A stretch of DNA of 64,000 nucleotides, taken from the NCBI RefSeq assembly GCF_015905305.1, contig NZ_JADZLQ010000001.1:372001-436000 (forward strand), given 5' to 3'. The translations under genes and the position numbers were made by a program. This stretch comes from Pinirhizobacter soli (GTDB lineage Bacteria > Pseudomonadota > Gammaproteobacteria > Xanthomonadales > Rhodanobacteraceae). Shown here one piece after another: positions 31,616 through 41,563 of this stretch; position 1 is the first letter of the stretch; every line of letters starts with the position of its first letter. Below the pieces are notes generated by a model. The model was not told the origin of the DNA. It did no database searches and saw only the letters and a program-made list of their open reading frames with translations.

Positions 31616-34453
31616 TCATAGCTTCACCCTGACACCCACGGTATAGAAACGCCCTACCGCGCCCGGCTGGGCATAGGTGGGGTTGTAGTTCAAAGCGGCG
31701 TAGTTCAGCGTGTCGATGGGCGCCTTCTTGTCGAAGGCATTGAGCAGGGATGCCGTCAGGCTGATCTTCGGCGTGAGGTCGTAGCTTCCGGTCAGGTCGA
31801 ACGTGGTGAACGATGACATCCGGCAACTCGGCGGGAAATTCTCTCCCGTGATGGTATTGGTCGAGAAGCATCCCTCGGTGACATCCGGCGCGGTGAGCTT
31901 CAGCCCACTGGTGTAATAGAGCGTGCCGGTGATGGTGGCCTTGCCGAAAGTCACGCTGTTGGACCACGAGCCACGGTAGCGCGGCGTGCCGGCACCGGAG
32001 GAAACGCCGTACGGCCCGTGCGTTCCCACGAACTGCTGCTTGCTGCCGTCCTGCAAGGTCAGCGTCCAGCTGATGATCTTGGTCAGGTTCAAGTCCGAAT
32101 CCCAGTGCAGCGCTCCCCAATCGGCGTTGGCATGAAGATTCACGTCGACACCCTTGGTCTTGAGCGAGTTCTGGTTCACATAGGGGGCATCCACCACGAT
32201 CGGCCGCGGCAGCGCATCGGGTGCGGCCGGGTCCGGGACATCAGCCACGATGGAGGATCCTGTCGGCAACGGCTCGCCGGCAAAGTAAGCGTCCAGCACC
32301 GCATTCGGATCCTGCTGGGCGATCACGCCAGTCTTCTTGATCTGGTAGTAATCCACCGAGGCACTGAAGCGGTCCCAGGGTTGCAATAACAAACCCAGGG
32401 TGAAGCTCTTGGATTTCTCCGGCTGGATGCGCGGATTGGCCGAGGTGAGGAACGCCAGCGGATAGGGTTGCACGTACCCGCTGCCGCCGTGGGCGTCCTG
32501 GAAATCCGCCGGCGGGGTAAAGGTGGCGAAACCCTCAGCCGCGCTCGAGCCATTCTCAGCGAAGCTTGGCGCGCGGAATCCCTTCGACCATGTGCCACGC
32601 ACGGCGATCTGGTCGATCGGTTTCCACTTGATGCCGACCTTGGGCGAGAAGTTGCTGCCGAAGTCGGAGTAACGGTCGAAGCGGCCGGAAGCATCCACCT
32701 CAAGGCTTTCCAGGAACGGTGCATCCAGTTCGAGGTAGGCACCACGCACCACGCGGTGGCCTTGCGTATGCGCCACGCCGAGGCCTTGGGCGGCCAGGTT
32801 TGGATTCAGGTCCGGATCGTCCTGGCGCTCCTTGCGCAGGTCGATGCCGGTGGCAAGACCCAGAGCGCCGCCGCCAAGGTCAGCCAGCGTACGTGACGCC
32901 CGGAAGTCGAGCGACTGCAGATCGCTGGTGGAGGTCTTGCTCAGGACCGGGGCCAGTGCCGCGCGCAACGCCTGGGAGTTGGCGCCGGGGTTGGTGAAAT
33001 TGTAGGCGCCGGTATTGATGTCGTTGATGAGGGCTGCGTAGTTGAGGAAACCGATGTTGTCCACGTCCAGCGACGTGTGGTTCAACACCAGCGCGCTGTC
33101 GTAGTCCCACTCGCCCCAGCGTCCATGCACGCCGCCCACGAACCGCAGGTTGTGGTTGTCGTTCTTCGCACCACCGGGAATATCCGGGAAGGCGAAGTTG
33201 ATCAGGGCCACGTTCCCGGCCGCCGCAAACGGGTTGTACGGGTTCAGCCGGCCATCGCTCAAGGTTACGGGCAAGGCGATGGAGTTGGTATTGTTCGGCG
33301 TACTGGCCTGGATCTGTGCCGGCACGGCGCGCACATTGGTCTTGGTGTCGTAATAACTGACGCCGATATAAGCCGTAGTGTCATCGGAAATCTTGATGGT
33401 CAGGCGGCCATACACGCCCGTCCGCTTCATCTCCGGCTGGATCTGCCCAAACAGGGCCTGGTTCTGCGCGCAGTAACTGCCGGGGTTGGACGGATCGTTC
33501 GTCACCAGCGAGCCACCCGGACCGCAAGGCACCAGCGGCTGTGCCACGGCGCCCGGAAGCGGAACGCCGGTGGTGATATCGCCGGGCGTACCCAGCGTAC
33601 CGGGTGTTACCGTGCCCCAGAACGAGCCTGAGTTCTGCGATGGCTGGCCGGCGGTGAGGTTGTTGCCACCGATGCGGCTCAAGTCTGCGTTGTTGAAGGG
33701 GAAGCCGCGCTGACCCACGCCAATGGCATCGTCCTTCTGGTATTCCACGCTCACGTAGGCGTTGTAGCCGTCGTCTTTAAGGCTGCCCGTGCCCATCAAC
33801 GCCGTGGCGCGACGCGTGGTGCCGCCGCCGTGTTGCGAGGTACCCACGTCTGCGGTGGCGTCCACGCCGGTGAAGCTGGGCTTAAGGATGATGTTCACAA
33901 CGCCCGCAATGGCATCGGCGCCATACAGCGACGAAGCGCCGTCCTTCAGCACGTCGATGCGCTCGATGGCGTTGGAGGGAATGGTGTTGAGGTCGACGAA
34001 GGAACGCTGGCCGTCGTCAGCCAGTGCATAACTTGCCGCACGCCGTCCGTCGATCAGCACCAGGGTGGAGTTCACTGTAAGGCCGCGAAGCGCAACACCC
34101 GACGAGCCTGCGGCGAAACCGGCGGTGAATGCCGCGGGGATCGAACCGCTATTGTCGGCCGACACGGCGCGGACCACATCCGATACGGTGGTAAGGCCGC
34201 TTTTTCGGATCTGGTCGGCGGTAATCACCGTCACCGGCGAAGGCGTTTCGGCATCGATGCGTGGCAATGCCGAACCGGTGACGGTGATGGCCGCCAGTTC
34301 CGTCGTTTGGGGCTGTGGCTGTGGTCCTGTGGGGGAGCCTGGGCCCGGTGGATTGGCTTGTTGTGCGTAGACCGCCAGTGGGGACAAGGCGGCCAGGAGC
34401 GCGGTCGCAAGGGTGCGACGACGCAGCGCACGGGCGTGCGTTAGGGTATGCAT
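31616..34453 (-). CDS. TonB-dependent receptor (outer membrane, oligosaccharide type)
   Basis: 945 residues. The signal peptide (1-30, ending AVYAQQ) is followed by a proline-rich stretch, a TonB-box-like AAITVTG, and the plug domain (about 60-190) with the PSPVTVITADQIRKSG and SLYGADAIAGVVNIILKP segments. The 22-strand barrel ends with aromatic strand VGRFYTVGVRVKL. Large receptors of this kind import oligosaccharides in Xanthomonadales. Genes for GH31, GH43 and other glycosidases lie on both sides, suggesting a role in the same uptake system. Which sugar is transported is unknown. Confidence 0.94.
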   Translation of the reverse strand: MHTLTHARALRRRTLATALLAALSPLAVYAQQANPPGPGSPTGPQPQPQTTELAAITVTGSALPRIDAETPSPVTVITADQIRKSGLTTVSDVVRAVSADNSGSIPAAFTAGFAAGSSGVALRGLTVNSTLVLIDGRRAASYALADDGQRSFVDLNTIPSNAIERIDVLKDGASSLYGADAIAGVVNIILKPSFTGVDATADVGTSQHGGGTTRRATALMGTGSLKDDGYNAYVSVEYQKDDAIGVGQRGFPFNNADLSRIGGNNLTAGQPSQNSGSFWGTVTPGTLGTPGDITTGVPLPGAVAQPLVPCGPGGSLVTNDPSNPGSYCAQNQALFGQIQPEMKRTGVYGRLTIKISDDTTAYIGVSYYDTKTNVRAVPAQIQASTPNNTNSIALPVTLSDGRLNPYNPFAAAGNVALINFAFPDIPGGAKNDNHNLRFVGGVHGRWGEWDYDSALVLNHTSLDVDNIGFLNYAALINDINTGAYNFTNPGANSQALRAALAPVLSKTSTSDLQSLDFRASRTLADLGGGALGLATGIDLRKERQDDPDLNPNLAAQGLGVAHTQGHRVVRGAYLELDAPFLESLEVDASGRFDRYSDFGSNFSPKVGIKWKPIDQIAVRGTWSKGFRAPSFAENGSSAAEGFATFTPPADFQDAHGGSGYVQPYPLAFLTSANPRIQPEKSKSFTLGLLLQPWDRFSASVDYYQIKKTGVIAQQDPNAVLDAYFAGEPLPTGSSIVADVPDPAAPDALPRPIVVDAPYVNQNSLKTKGVDVNLHANADWGALHWDSDLNLTKIISWTLTLQDGSKQQFVGTHGPYGVSSGAGTPRYRGSWSNSVTFGKATITGTLYYTSGLKLTAPDVTEGCFSTNTITGENFPPSCRMSSFTTFDLTGSYDLTPKISLTASLLNAFDKKAPIDTLNYAALNYNPTYAQPGAVGRFYTVGVRVKL

Positions 34454-34789
34454 AAAGATCTCCGAGGCCTGTAGGGGAGTAAGGCGGACGACGATCAGGA
34501 GCGCCGCGGCAAAGCGGCACGGGTCAAGCCGTGTGGGCGGCTATAACCAGGTGCAGTAAGGTACGTTCATAGTGACGCTCCGACATTGCACGGCCGCGCG
34601 TTCCACGGTTGTGGCAGTGCTGTACGAAACGAAGCCACGCCTTCCTCGTGGCCTGCCACATGCCGGTTGGGGATGACCGATGCGCATGCGGGCAAATACG
34701 ACGCTACTCCGCTATTTCGGCGAATACAACAATTTTTTACGGACGGCTTTACGGCCATCAAGCCTATGCCCCGGGGGCGCTCCGGGGAG
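34454..34789. other. Intergenic region between the GH43-like and TonB receptor genes
   Basis: This 336-base gap has no convincing gene. It must hold the promoter of the TonB receptor (minus strand), but I cannot name -35 and -10 boxes with confidence. A weak hairpin (CCCCGG at 34769-34774 with CCGGGG at 34782-34787) lies just after the GH43-like stop and may help to end that transcript. Confidence 0.35.
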
Positions 34790-36628
34790 CTAGAAGGAAA
34801 GAACCTGCGAAAGGCCGGATACACCGTTTTCGTCGAACGTCTCCACCGCCACCACGTAGTGCACGCCCGTATTGAGCGAGCGCAGGGTCAGCGTGGTGGG
34901 CTGGTCGGCGAAACGCTGGTAGGTCCAGTGCAGGCGGTCGGCCTTCAGGCCCCAGCGGACGTTGTACCCCACCGCACCGGGCACGGGCTTCCACGCAATG
35001 TCCGCCTCGCGCGTGTCCGCATGGCGACGCGCCGACACCAGCACCGGCGCCGCGGGCGGTACGCCGTCGGCAACGCCAAAGACACGCAGGTCGGAGATGG
35101 CAAGGTTTTTCGCGCCCACATGCTGGTGCACATAACGGACGAAACGGACCCGGGCCGCCTGTGCCAGTTCCACATAGGCGTTGGCGTGGTCGCGGTTTTC
35201 CTTCGACCAGTCGGCAAGCGGCTCCCAGGACTTACCGTCAAGGGATCCCTCCAGCCTGAACTGGGTGATGAGATCGGGTGCGTCGCCGAATCGGCCGGAT
35301 TGGTAGTCGGCATAGTTCACCTGCACCGCGCGAACCGTGCGGGGGCCGCCAAGATCGACGGTAAGCGTCTGCCCGGGTGCATTACGCGGTGCGACCCAGA
35401 AGGTACGGGGATCTTCGTCGGTGACGGTTGAAGGATCGTGCCCGGCAAGGCTTCCCGAGGCTGACGCCGCCTTGCGATAGGAAAGCAGCATCCAGCCGGC
35501 GAAGGTGCTTTCACCTTCGCGCAGGGCGTGATCGGGCATGACCTGGGGGAAATCGGCAAAGCGGGTGTCCACCCACATCTGGCCATCGTCATGGAAGCCC
35601 GCGGGGAACATGTCGATGCGGCGTTCGAAACGCCAGTTGATGCCGATCCACGCGGTACCGGTGTTCCAGTAGTTGCCGTATGCATCCTGGAAGGTCGAAC
35701 CATGCCCTGCCCCGGTAACGTAGCCGCCTGGCTTGTAGCCCAGCGGGTTGTAGGGCGCGTAGGTGAACGGCCCCAGCGGACTCTTGCCGGTGTAGACGCC
35801 CGTGGCGTACACGTTGTACTCGGTGCCAGGCGCGGCGTACTGGTAGTAGTAGGTATCGCCGTGGCGGTTCATCCACGAGCCCTCCATGTACGAGGGCTTG
35901 TCGCCGGCAGTGTGATCCTGACCGAAGCGTTCCCAGCCGTGGTGGGCTCGATCCATCGAAATGAACGCCTGGGGCTTCGTTACGAAGGCCAGCCGCTTGC
36001 CCTCGCCTTCCGCGGCATCGTCAAGTTTCAGGTCGATCTGCGCACCGTGCAACCGATATACATCGGACGATCCCCAATACAGGTACACCTTGCCGTCGTC
36101 ATCGGCGAACAGGCCCGGATCGGTCGGGCCCGGTGGCAGGCGGCCGGCCGGCACGGGGCTGCCCTCGGACACCGCGCCCGGGACGGGCGGCAACTGGCGG
36201 GTCCAGAACTGCCATTTCCCGTGCGCAGGATCAGTGGAATACATCAGCGGCCTTTGCGAGACCGCCGACTGCATCAGGAAAAGCTTGCCGTCGGCCACCA
36301 GGGTAGCCGGTGCCACCACGCTGTCGAACGGCCAGTGGTCGGGCTTGGTGAACTGCCAGTGCACCAGGTCGTGGGATTGCCAGTAGCCGTCGGCCAGTGT
36401 CTGGAACAGGAAGTAATCATCGCCGTAACGCACGATCGCGGGATCCGCACCGGTACGGTAGGAAATCCCGTCGTTCATCTGCTCGAAGTTGTAGCGGTAG
36501 TCGATGTCGATCGGGTTGATCCACGTGCGGCCGGGCCGAATATCGGCCGGGCCTGCGATGGCGGAACCGAAGTTACCCAGGATCAGGGCAAGAAAAATGG
36601 CCCGTTGTACTGCGTGCTGTCTGGTCAT
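34790..36628 (-). CDS. Secreted GH43-like glycosidase with discoidin and FN3-like domains
   Basis: 612 residues from the ATG at 36628, which gives a signal peptide (QRAIFLALILGNFGSAIAG). The five-bladed propeller (about 35-400) resembles GH43: TGADPAIVRYGDDYFLFQT (the catalytic-base Asp region), GPTDPGLFADDDGKVYLYWG and SYMEGSWMNRHGDTYYYQYA (the acid Glu region). An F5/8 type C (discoidin-like) carbohydrate-binding domain follows at about 400-530 (TFWVAPRNAPGQTLTVDLG). A fibronectin type III-like domain lies at about 540-612. Arabinosidase or xylosidase activity is plausible but not fixed. Confidence 0.85.
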   Translation of the reverse strand: MTRQHAVQRAIFLALILGNFGSAIAGPADIRPGRTWINPIDIDYRYNFEQMNDGISYRTGADPAIVRYGDDYFLFQTLADGYWQSHDLVHWQFTKPDHWPFDSVVAPATLVADGKLFLMQSAVSQRPLMYSTDPAHGKWQFWTRQLPPVPGAVSEGSPVPAGRLPPGPTDPGLFADDDGKVYLYWGSSDVYRLHGAQIDLKLDDAAEGEGKRLAFVTKPQAFISMDRAHHGWERFGQDHTAGDKPSYMEGSWMNRHGDTYYYQYAAPGTEYNVYATGVYTGKSPLGPFTYAPYNPLGYKPGGYVTGAGHGSTFQDAYGNYWNTGTAWIGINWRFERRIDMFPAGFHDDGQMWVDTRFADFPQVMPDHALREGESTFAGWMLLSYRKAASASGSLAGHDPSTVTDEDPRTFWVAPRNAPGQTLTVDLGGPRTVRAVQVNYADYQSGRFGDAPDLITQFRLEGSLDGKSWEPLADWSKENRDHANAYVELAQAARVRFVRYVHQHVGAKNLAISDLRVFGVADGVPPAAPVLVSARRHADTREADIAWKPVPGAVGYNVRWGLKADRLHWTYQRFADQPTTLTLRSLNTGVHYVVAVETFDENGVSGLSQVLSF

Positions 36629-36648
36629 CGCGCAAGCATGCGACTTTC

Positions 36649-36675
36649 GCCGCCGCCAGTGCAACTGGCGGCGGC
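36649..36675. terminator. Perfect 12-bp hairpin between two secreted-protein genes
   Basis: GCCGCCGCCAGT (36649-36660) pairs with ACTGGCGGCGGC (36664-36675) around a GCA loop. It lies between the end of the Cys-rich secreted protein (36688) and the start of the GH43-like gene (36628), both on the minus strand. There is no T-run; it may terminate or attenuate read-through between the two genes. Confidence 0.5.
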
Positions 36676-36687
36676 ATGGATGCAGTA

Positions 36688-37680
36688 TCAGTAGGACAAC
36701 GTCACCGAGGTCGGCGTGAATTGCTGGGCGTAATTGCATTGCGGATCGATGCCCGAGGTATCGCTTCCACCCCATGGCGGATTGGCCACGAGGTTATTGT
36801 TGCGGTCATACACCTGGATGTTATGGAAGGTGATCGGCCCTCCAGCGTATTGATTGCAACTGGCCACGCTGTAGACCTCCAGCACGCCGCCGAACACCCA
36901 GTTGAGGTCGGCATAGGGACTGGTGCTGAGGGAGCTGGTCTGGCCGGTGGTCACATTCTTCGAATCGATGTTCCATGTGCCGCAGGAAACCCCGGCACCG
37001 CACGTGGAATAGGTATCGCCCACTACTTCGTCACCGGCGCGGGCCTGGATCGGGTCGCTATGGAAGGTCGTGCCATCCACGCAGCAATTCCAGCTGGCGA
37101 GCGTCCAGGCCTTGTCGCCGTAGCCGTTCCAGCCCAGCACCGGTTGCAGGATCGACTGCACGTCAGGCAGCTGTTCCAGGCCCGGGAAGAAATAAATGGT
37201 CTGGTTGCCCCTGTTGGCCGGTTGCGCCGGGACCGTCCAGCTGGCCACGATGCGGTTGATCGGCGTGCTGGAACTGTAGTTGCCTGTTTCCACCCAGCCG
37301 GTCTGCTCGGGCTTGCGGACAGGCGCCGTCGAGCGCTTGCCGTTCGGCGACACCCTGACACCCTGCAGGGTGAAATTATCGCTGGTACACAACGCAGGCT
37401 TTTCCATCGCGCCGCTGGCGCGCCGGATCATGCCGTTGGCTTGCAGCTGATCGCCCTTGTGCACTGTGGCGACACAACTGGGCGAGAAATAACCATTGGG
37501 CGTAATGACGTAATCATCCGGGACGCCTTGCGGACGTGCCGCAGTGTCGAGTTGTCCCACGCGGGTGAGTTGGCTGCTGACAGCACTGGCCGCAACAGCA
37601 GGAAGGGTAAAGATAAACCCAAGGCATAGCGCGATAAGCACGCATGCAACAGAGTGGAGTTTCGAACGTGACTTCACCAT
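36688..37680 (-). CDS. Secreted Cys-rich protein, unknown (possible beta-sandwich)
   Basis: 330 residues. The ATG at 37680 has AAAGGAG eight bases upstream and starts a signal peptide (about 1-31, ending AVAASA). The mature part contains about ten cysteines (for example WNCCVDG, STCGAGVSCGTW and ASCNQYAGG), many Trp and Tyr residues and no charged clusters. That suggests a disulfide-bonded extracellular beta-sandwich, distantly like ConA-fold or eqolisin-type proteins. I cannot assign an enzyme. It lies among glycosidase genes and may bind or cleave a glycan or protein. Confidence 0.7.
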   Translation of the reverse strand: MVKSRSKLHSVACVLIALCLGFIFTLPAVAASAVSSQLTRVGQLDTAARPQGVPDDYVITPNGYFSPSCVATVHKGDQLQANGMIRRASGAMEKPALCTSDNFTLQGVRVSPNGKRSTAPVRKPEQTGWVETGNYSSSTPINRIVASWTVPAQPANRGNQTIYFFPGLEQLPDVQSILQPVLGWNGYGDKAWTLASWNCCVDGTTFHSDPIQARAGDEVVGDTYSTCGAGVSCGTWNIDSKNVTTGQTSSLSTSPYADLNWVFGGVLEVYSVASCNQYAGGPITFHNIQVYDRNNNLVANPPWGGSDTSGIDPQCNYAQQFTPTSVTLSY

Positions 37681-37850
37681 CGGTACGACTCCTTTGCCAT
37701 GAAAGGGACGTCGTCCATGAGTCATGCCCGACCCGACTGGCCGGCACGAGCCCCCGCTCCGCCACCCTCGCAAGAAAGTGGACTTAGACCGTAGCGCCGG
37801 GCTCCCGCTCGTTTTGTGACACGGGTTTGAATCGAGGCAATTCGCAGGAA

Positions 37851-40016
37851 CTAGCGATGAACGAGTTCGGCAACTTGTTTCGCCAGCGTGTACGCATCGC
37901 CTGATGGTGTTGCGCTGTAAACCTGTTTCGCGTGGTTGAACGCATCGCCACGAGCGAACCAGTCGACGTGCCCAGGCGGTTGATGTGTGGCCAGCGAAGC
38001 ATCAAGCGTGGCAAAGAAGGCCTGCCAGCGGGGGCGGTAGTAATCGCGCGTCAATCCCGACCAATCCTTGTTGCCGTAGTCGTGCAGGTCCGCTCCTTCG
38101 CTTGCCTTGCGGTCACCCCAGGTGGTGAGGAGCGAGCGCGCATCGTAGTGCAGCACGGCATCTTCGCCCGGATTGGACGCCCAGCCCTTTACATGGGCAA
38201 GCCACGTTCCCAGCATGAAGTCCGCATCGGTCGCCAGAAGTTTGTCCTGCACATCCATCAGCGACAGCCAGCGATCCTCCAGCGCTCGCAAGGTTTTTGC
38301 GTCGCCGGCCTGGAAGGACTGCTTGATCTTCGGCAACAGAAGTCGGCTTTCATTGGCCAGCACCTGGCGCGCAACATCGACCAGGTCGTATCGATAGGTC
38401 GGCGTGCCACGCAAGGCCGGCGCAACCGCAAGCAATTCGTCCAGAGCGCCACGGAACCGGGATGGATCGTAGCGCAAGCCCTCCGGCGACCAGTTCGAGG
38501 CGCGGTTCACGTCCAGCGACGGCTGCGCCGCGAACAGCGATTCCTGGCCGGCATCGCGTTCGCTGTGGAATTCCACGCCCTCCGGGCGGAGGTCGTATGC
38601 GGTATCCAAAAGGAGTTTCCACGCGGCGAGCGCATGCGCATCGTCGCCGCCGTAACGCCGCCGTGCATAGTCGGCGGCCCAGGCCTCGCGATCGACGGGG
38701 CCATCGTGCCATGCCATTTCGGTGAACAGGTCAAAGGCAAACGGATTGGAATCCATCCCTTCGGGAAATACCGCGGTGCCCACCATGTTGGCGTTGGCCG
38801 CATGCATGCGCGGCAACCGCTCGGTGTAGTTGCGGATGTTCGTGCCCAGCGTGGTGCGGCCGCCAAATGCCCAGATTCCCCCGAACAGGAAGGGCGCTCC
38901 CTGGAAATCGTGCATGCGGTCGTCGCGCGGGACCTTGTCGTGGTCGATATCGATGATGAAAAGCTTCGAACGCTCAACGCCCGTCAATAGATCCTGGCGG
39001 GGATTGCCCTGCCAGGCCAGCATCATCCACGCCGCCCCTGAGTGCGCGGCGTGCAAAGCGTCCTGTACAGCACGTGCCGCCTCGGGTACTGGAACGTCGC
39101 CCGAGTCGCCGCCTTCCTGGAACACTTCCATGTCGTAGATCGTGCTGTCGCCGAAGAGTTCATGCTGGTGCCGGTAGAAGGATGCCGCCACTTTCGCGAA
39201 CATCCGATCACGGGGATCGAGCCAGCCCGGCCGGGTGAAGCCGGCCCATTCGCCCTGGGGCACCACGTGGGCGCCTTCGAAGCGCCTGGTGAAGTCGGCC
39301 GGCACAATGCCGTAGAAGCCCGGGAACACCGGCGTGATGCCCAGCTCGCGCAGGCGGTCCACGATGCGGCGGGCCGATGCTGCGCGCTTGTCCATCAAGG
39401 CCTGGCTGATAGGACCGTTGAAGCAGCACAGGTTGCCCATCAGCTGCCAGTTCTGGTGCGCCGGTTGGGTAATCCAGCCGCGGATCGCAGCATCGTCGTA
39501 GCCGAAATCGGCGAAGGTGCGGTACAGCACGGTGTCCATGCCGCGCTCGACGATCATGGCGTTGATGCCCGACAGGGCCAGCACGTCGATCTCGCGCTCC
39601 CAGCGCGGCCAGTCCCAGTACGGCGAGCTGTAACCGTCGGTGTTCTGGTTCAGCGCGTAACGCCAGGCGAAAGCCGATGTGCGCTCGATGGTGTGCGCCG
39701 GCAACGGCAGCCCGGGATCGAAGCGGCTGCCGTTGGTGGACACCTGGCCATGCGCCACGTATTTCAGGTACCAGTTCACGCCCGCAAGCAGTGCGCTGGC
39801 ACTGGTGCCCTCCACCCGCGGATGGCCGTCATGTTCAAGGATGCGAAAGCGCTCGCCTTCGCCTTCCATCGAAGCCAGCTCAAGCGCTGCGAAGCGCGCC
39901 GGAAACAGTCGCTGCACCACGCCACGCGCCGGCGCCACGTCGAACGGCTTCGCCCAGGCTGCCGGCAATGCCAGCAGCAGGGCGAAAGCCACGCAGGCTC
40001 GACGCATCGTGTGCAT
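37851..40016 (-). CDS. GH89 alpha-N-acetylglucosaminidase, secreted
   Basis: 721 residues from the ATG at 40016 (a GTG one codon earlier is possible). The signal peptide (1-23, ending AAWAKP) is followed by the NAGLU N-terminal domain, the TIM barrel (RYALNQNTDGYSSPYWDWPRWEREID, ALSGINAMIVERGMD, EGGDSGDVPV, shown in parts) and the C-terminal all-helical domain typical of GH89. The barrel segment NLCCFNGPISQ is also characteristic. These enzymes remove terminal alpha-GlcNAc. The start overlaps the upstream GH39 stop (TGATG), so it is the last gene of the 37.8-47 kb operon. Confidence 0.9.
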   Translation of the reverse strand: MHTMRRACVAFALLLALPAAWAKPFDVAPARGVVQRLFPARFAALELASMEGEGERFRILEHDGHPRVEGTSASALLAGVNWYLKYVAHGQVSTNGSRFDPGLPLPAHTIERTSAFAWRYALNQNTDGYSSPYWDWPRWEREIDVLALSGINAMIVERGMDTVLYRTFADFGYDDAAIRGWITQPAHQNWQLMGNLCCFNGPISQALMDKRAASARRIVDRLRELGITPVFPGFYGIVPADFTRRFEGAHVVPQGEWAGFTRPGWLDPRDRMFAKVAASFYRHQHELFGDSTIYDMEVFQEGGDSGDVPVPEAARAVQDALHAAHSGAAWMMLAWQGNPRQDLLTGVERSKLFIIDIDHDKVPRDDRMHDFQGAPFLFGGIWAFGGRTTLGTNIRNYTERLPRMHAANANMVGTAVFPEGMDSNPFAFDLFTEMAWHDGPVDREAWAADYARRRYGGDDAHALAAWKLLLDTAYDLRPEGVEFHSERDAGQESLFAAQPSLDVNRASNWSPEGLRYDPSRFRGALDELLAVAPALRGTPTYRYDLVDVARQVLANESRLLLPKIKQSFQAGDAKTLRALEDRWLSLMDVQDKLLATDADFMLGTWLAHVKGWASNPGEDAVLHYDARSLLTTWGDRKASEGADLHDYGNKDWSGLTRDYYRPRWQAFFATLDASLATHQPPGHVDWFARGDAFNHAKQVYSATPSGDAYTLAKQVAELVHR

Positions 40017-41551
40017 CACTTGCCCGCGGCGGGAATCTCGATCACCACCAGGCCCTGGGGTGGGATATCCAGGCCGAGTTTGCCGCCGGTGATGGCGATG
40101 TGCTCAACCGGCGCCATTTCGCCGGCCTTGCGCAGCTGCACGATCTGCTCGCGGCTGGGAAACGGCGGGCGCCCCATGGCATCGAAAGCGGCCACGGCGT
40201 TGCCGTGCGTCTCGTCCAGGCGCCACACGGTGGCCTTGCCGCCTGCATGGGCAACGTCGAACTGGAAGTGGCGCACTTCGCCCTTCGGCTTGCCTGGCGT
40301 GTACTTGTCAGTGTTACCCACGGGCTCGGCGTAGTTCCAGGCGGCGATCACCACCGTGCCATCCTTGCGACGCGTTACCAGCGCGCTGTCGGTCGTCGCC
40401 GGCAGCCGTTCGTCGCCAAGCTTATGCAGCATGGCGAAGGCGTTGAAGGCGGGCTTGGGAATGCGGTCGGCGGCGATCAGGCCGAAGCCGCCGTAGAACG
40501 GCGTACGCACCACGCCCTGTTCCTCGAACACATCCGAGAACGACCAGTAGCTCATGATGTCGACCTTGCCCGCGCACAGGCGGATGGTGTTGGCCATCCA
40601 CGGGCCCATGTACACCGTGTCGGTGACATTGGGCAGGTTGGCATAAGAAGCGTTGAACTCGCTCATGATGAACGGCAGCTTCGGGTAAGGCGAGGCTTCG
40701 ATCTCCTTGTGGACCTTGTCCACCGCGCGGCACACCATGTCCGAACGCGGGATCTTCTCATCGGTCTTGAAGACATCATCGGAGGTGTCGTCGCCATAGA
40801 CATGCGTGCTGACGAAATCCACCGGCACGTTTTCCTTCTTCACGTGCGCCAGGAACGCAGGCACCATCGCCGCCTGGGCCGTGGAAGGTCCGCCGACATG
40901 CAGGCGCTTGTCCGCTGATTTCAGCGCGCGCGCGGTGTTGTCGTAGAGCTCGAGATAGGTCGACTCGATCGGCCGCCCTGTCCAGAAACCGTTCGGCTCG
41001 TTCCACACTTCAAAGTACCAGCTGGATACCTCCTCGATGCCGTAGCGTTCGATAAGGTGCTTGGCGAACGCTTCGATCATGCCGTTCCAGAGTTTGTAAT
41101 CCTTAGGCGGCGCGATGTTCGGGTGGTCCCAGAAATCGTGCAAGGCCTTCGGGTCTGAGGAAAACTCCGGTGGCATGAAGGACAGCTCGACGAACGGCTT
41201 CACGCCACGCTCGAGCAGGCCATCGTAGATCTGGTCGACGTACGACCAGTTGTACTGCCAGGTGCCGTCCTTGTTGGCGGTGATCACGCCAACATCGCGG
41301 TTGAAGATGCCGTGGAAGCGGACATGCTGGAAGCCCGTGGCGGCCTTGACCTTTTCCAGGTCCTTCCGGTAGTCGTCGCGCAAGGCAAGCGATGCGGTAC
41401 CCGAGCCATACATCTGTTCCCAGAAGTGCGGGAACGGCTCGGCCTTGGCCGAAGCGTCGACACGGATCTGTTCCGGTTTTGCGTCAGCGGCCTGCGCAGC
41501 CACGGGCAAGGCAAGCGCCAGGCAAAGCATGAGGTGGCGGATCTTGGGCAC
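40016..41551 (-). CDS. Secreted GH39 glycosidase (beta-xylosidase-like)
   Basis: 511 residues with a signal peptide (1 to about 22, ending AAQAADA). The GH39 barrel has the acid/base E185 in FEVWNEPNG and the nucleophile E298 in IMSEFNASY, followed by a C-terminal beta domain. Family members are beta-xylosidases or alpha-iduronidases. It shares an operon with GH89 downstream and GH95 upstream (12-base gap to the GH95 stop), so all act on one glycan. It is unrelated in context to the other GH39-like enzyme at 6596. Confidence 0.92.
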   Translation of the reverse strand: MPKIRHLMLCLALALPVAAQAADAKPEQIRVDASAKAEPFPHFWEQMYGSGTASLALRDDYRKDLEKVKAATGFQHVRFHGIFNRDVGVITANKDGTWQYNWSYVDQIYDGLLERGVKPFVELSFMPPEFSSDPKALHDFWDHPNIAPPKDYKLWNGMIEAFAKHLIERYGIEEVSSWYFEVWNEPNGFWTGRPIESTYLELYDNTARALKSADKRLHVGGPSTAQAAMVPAFLAHVKKENVPVDFVSTHVYGDDTSDDVFKTDEKIPRSDMVCRAVDKVHKEIEASPYPKLPFIMSEFNASYANLPNVTDTVYMGPWMANTIRLCAGKVDIMSYWSFSDVFEEQGVVRTPFYGGFGLIAADRIPKPAFNAFAMLHKLGDERLPATTDSALVTRRKDGTVVIAAWNYAEPVGNTDKYTPGKPKGEVRHFQFDVAHAGGKATVWRLDETHGNAVAAFDAMGRPPFPSREQIVQLRKAGEMAPVEHIAITGGKLGLDIPPQGLVVIEIPAAGK

Positions 41552-41563
41552 GGGTATTCACCT

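Noticed and set aside
34567-34824. A possible 85-residue minus-strand gene in the gap before the TonB receptor
   Set aside because: No ribosome site, no family, overlap with the GH43-like gene end, and composition of random GC-rich reading.
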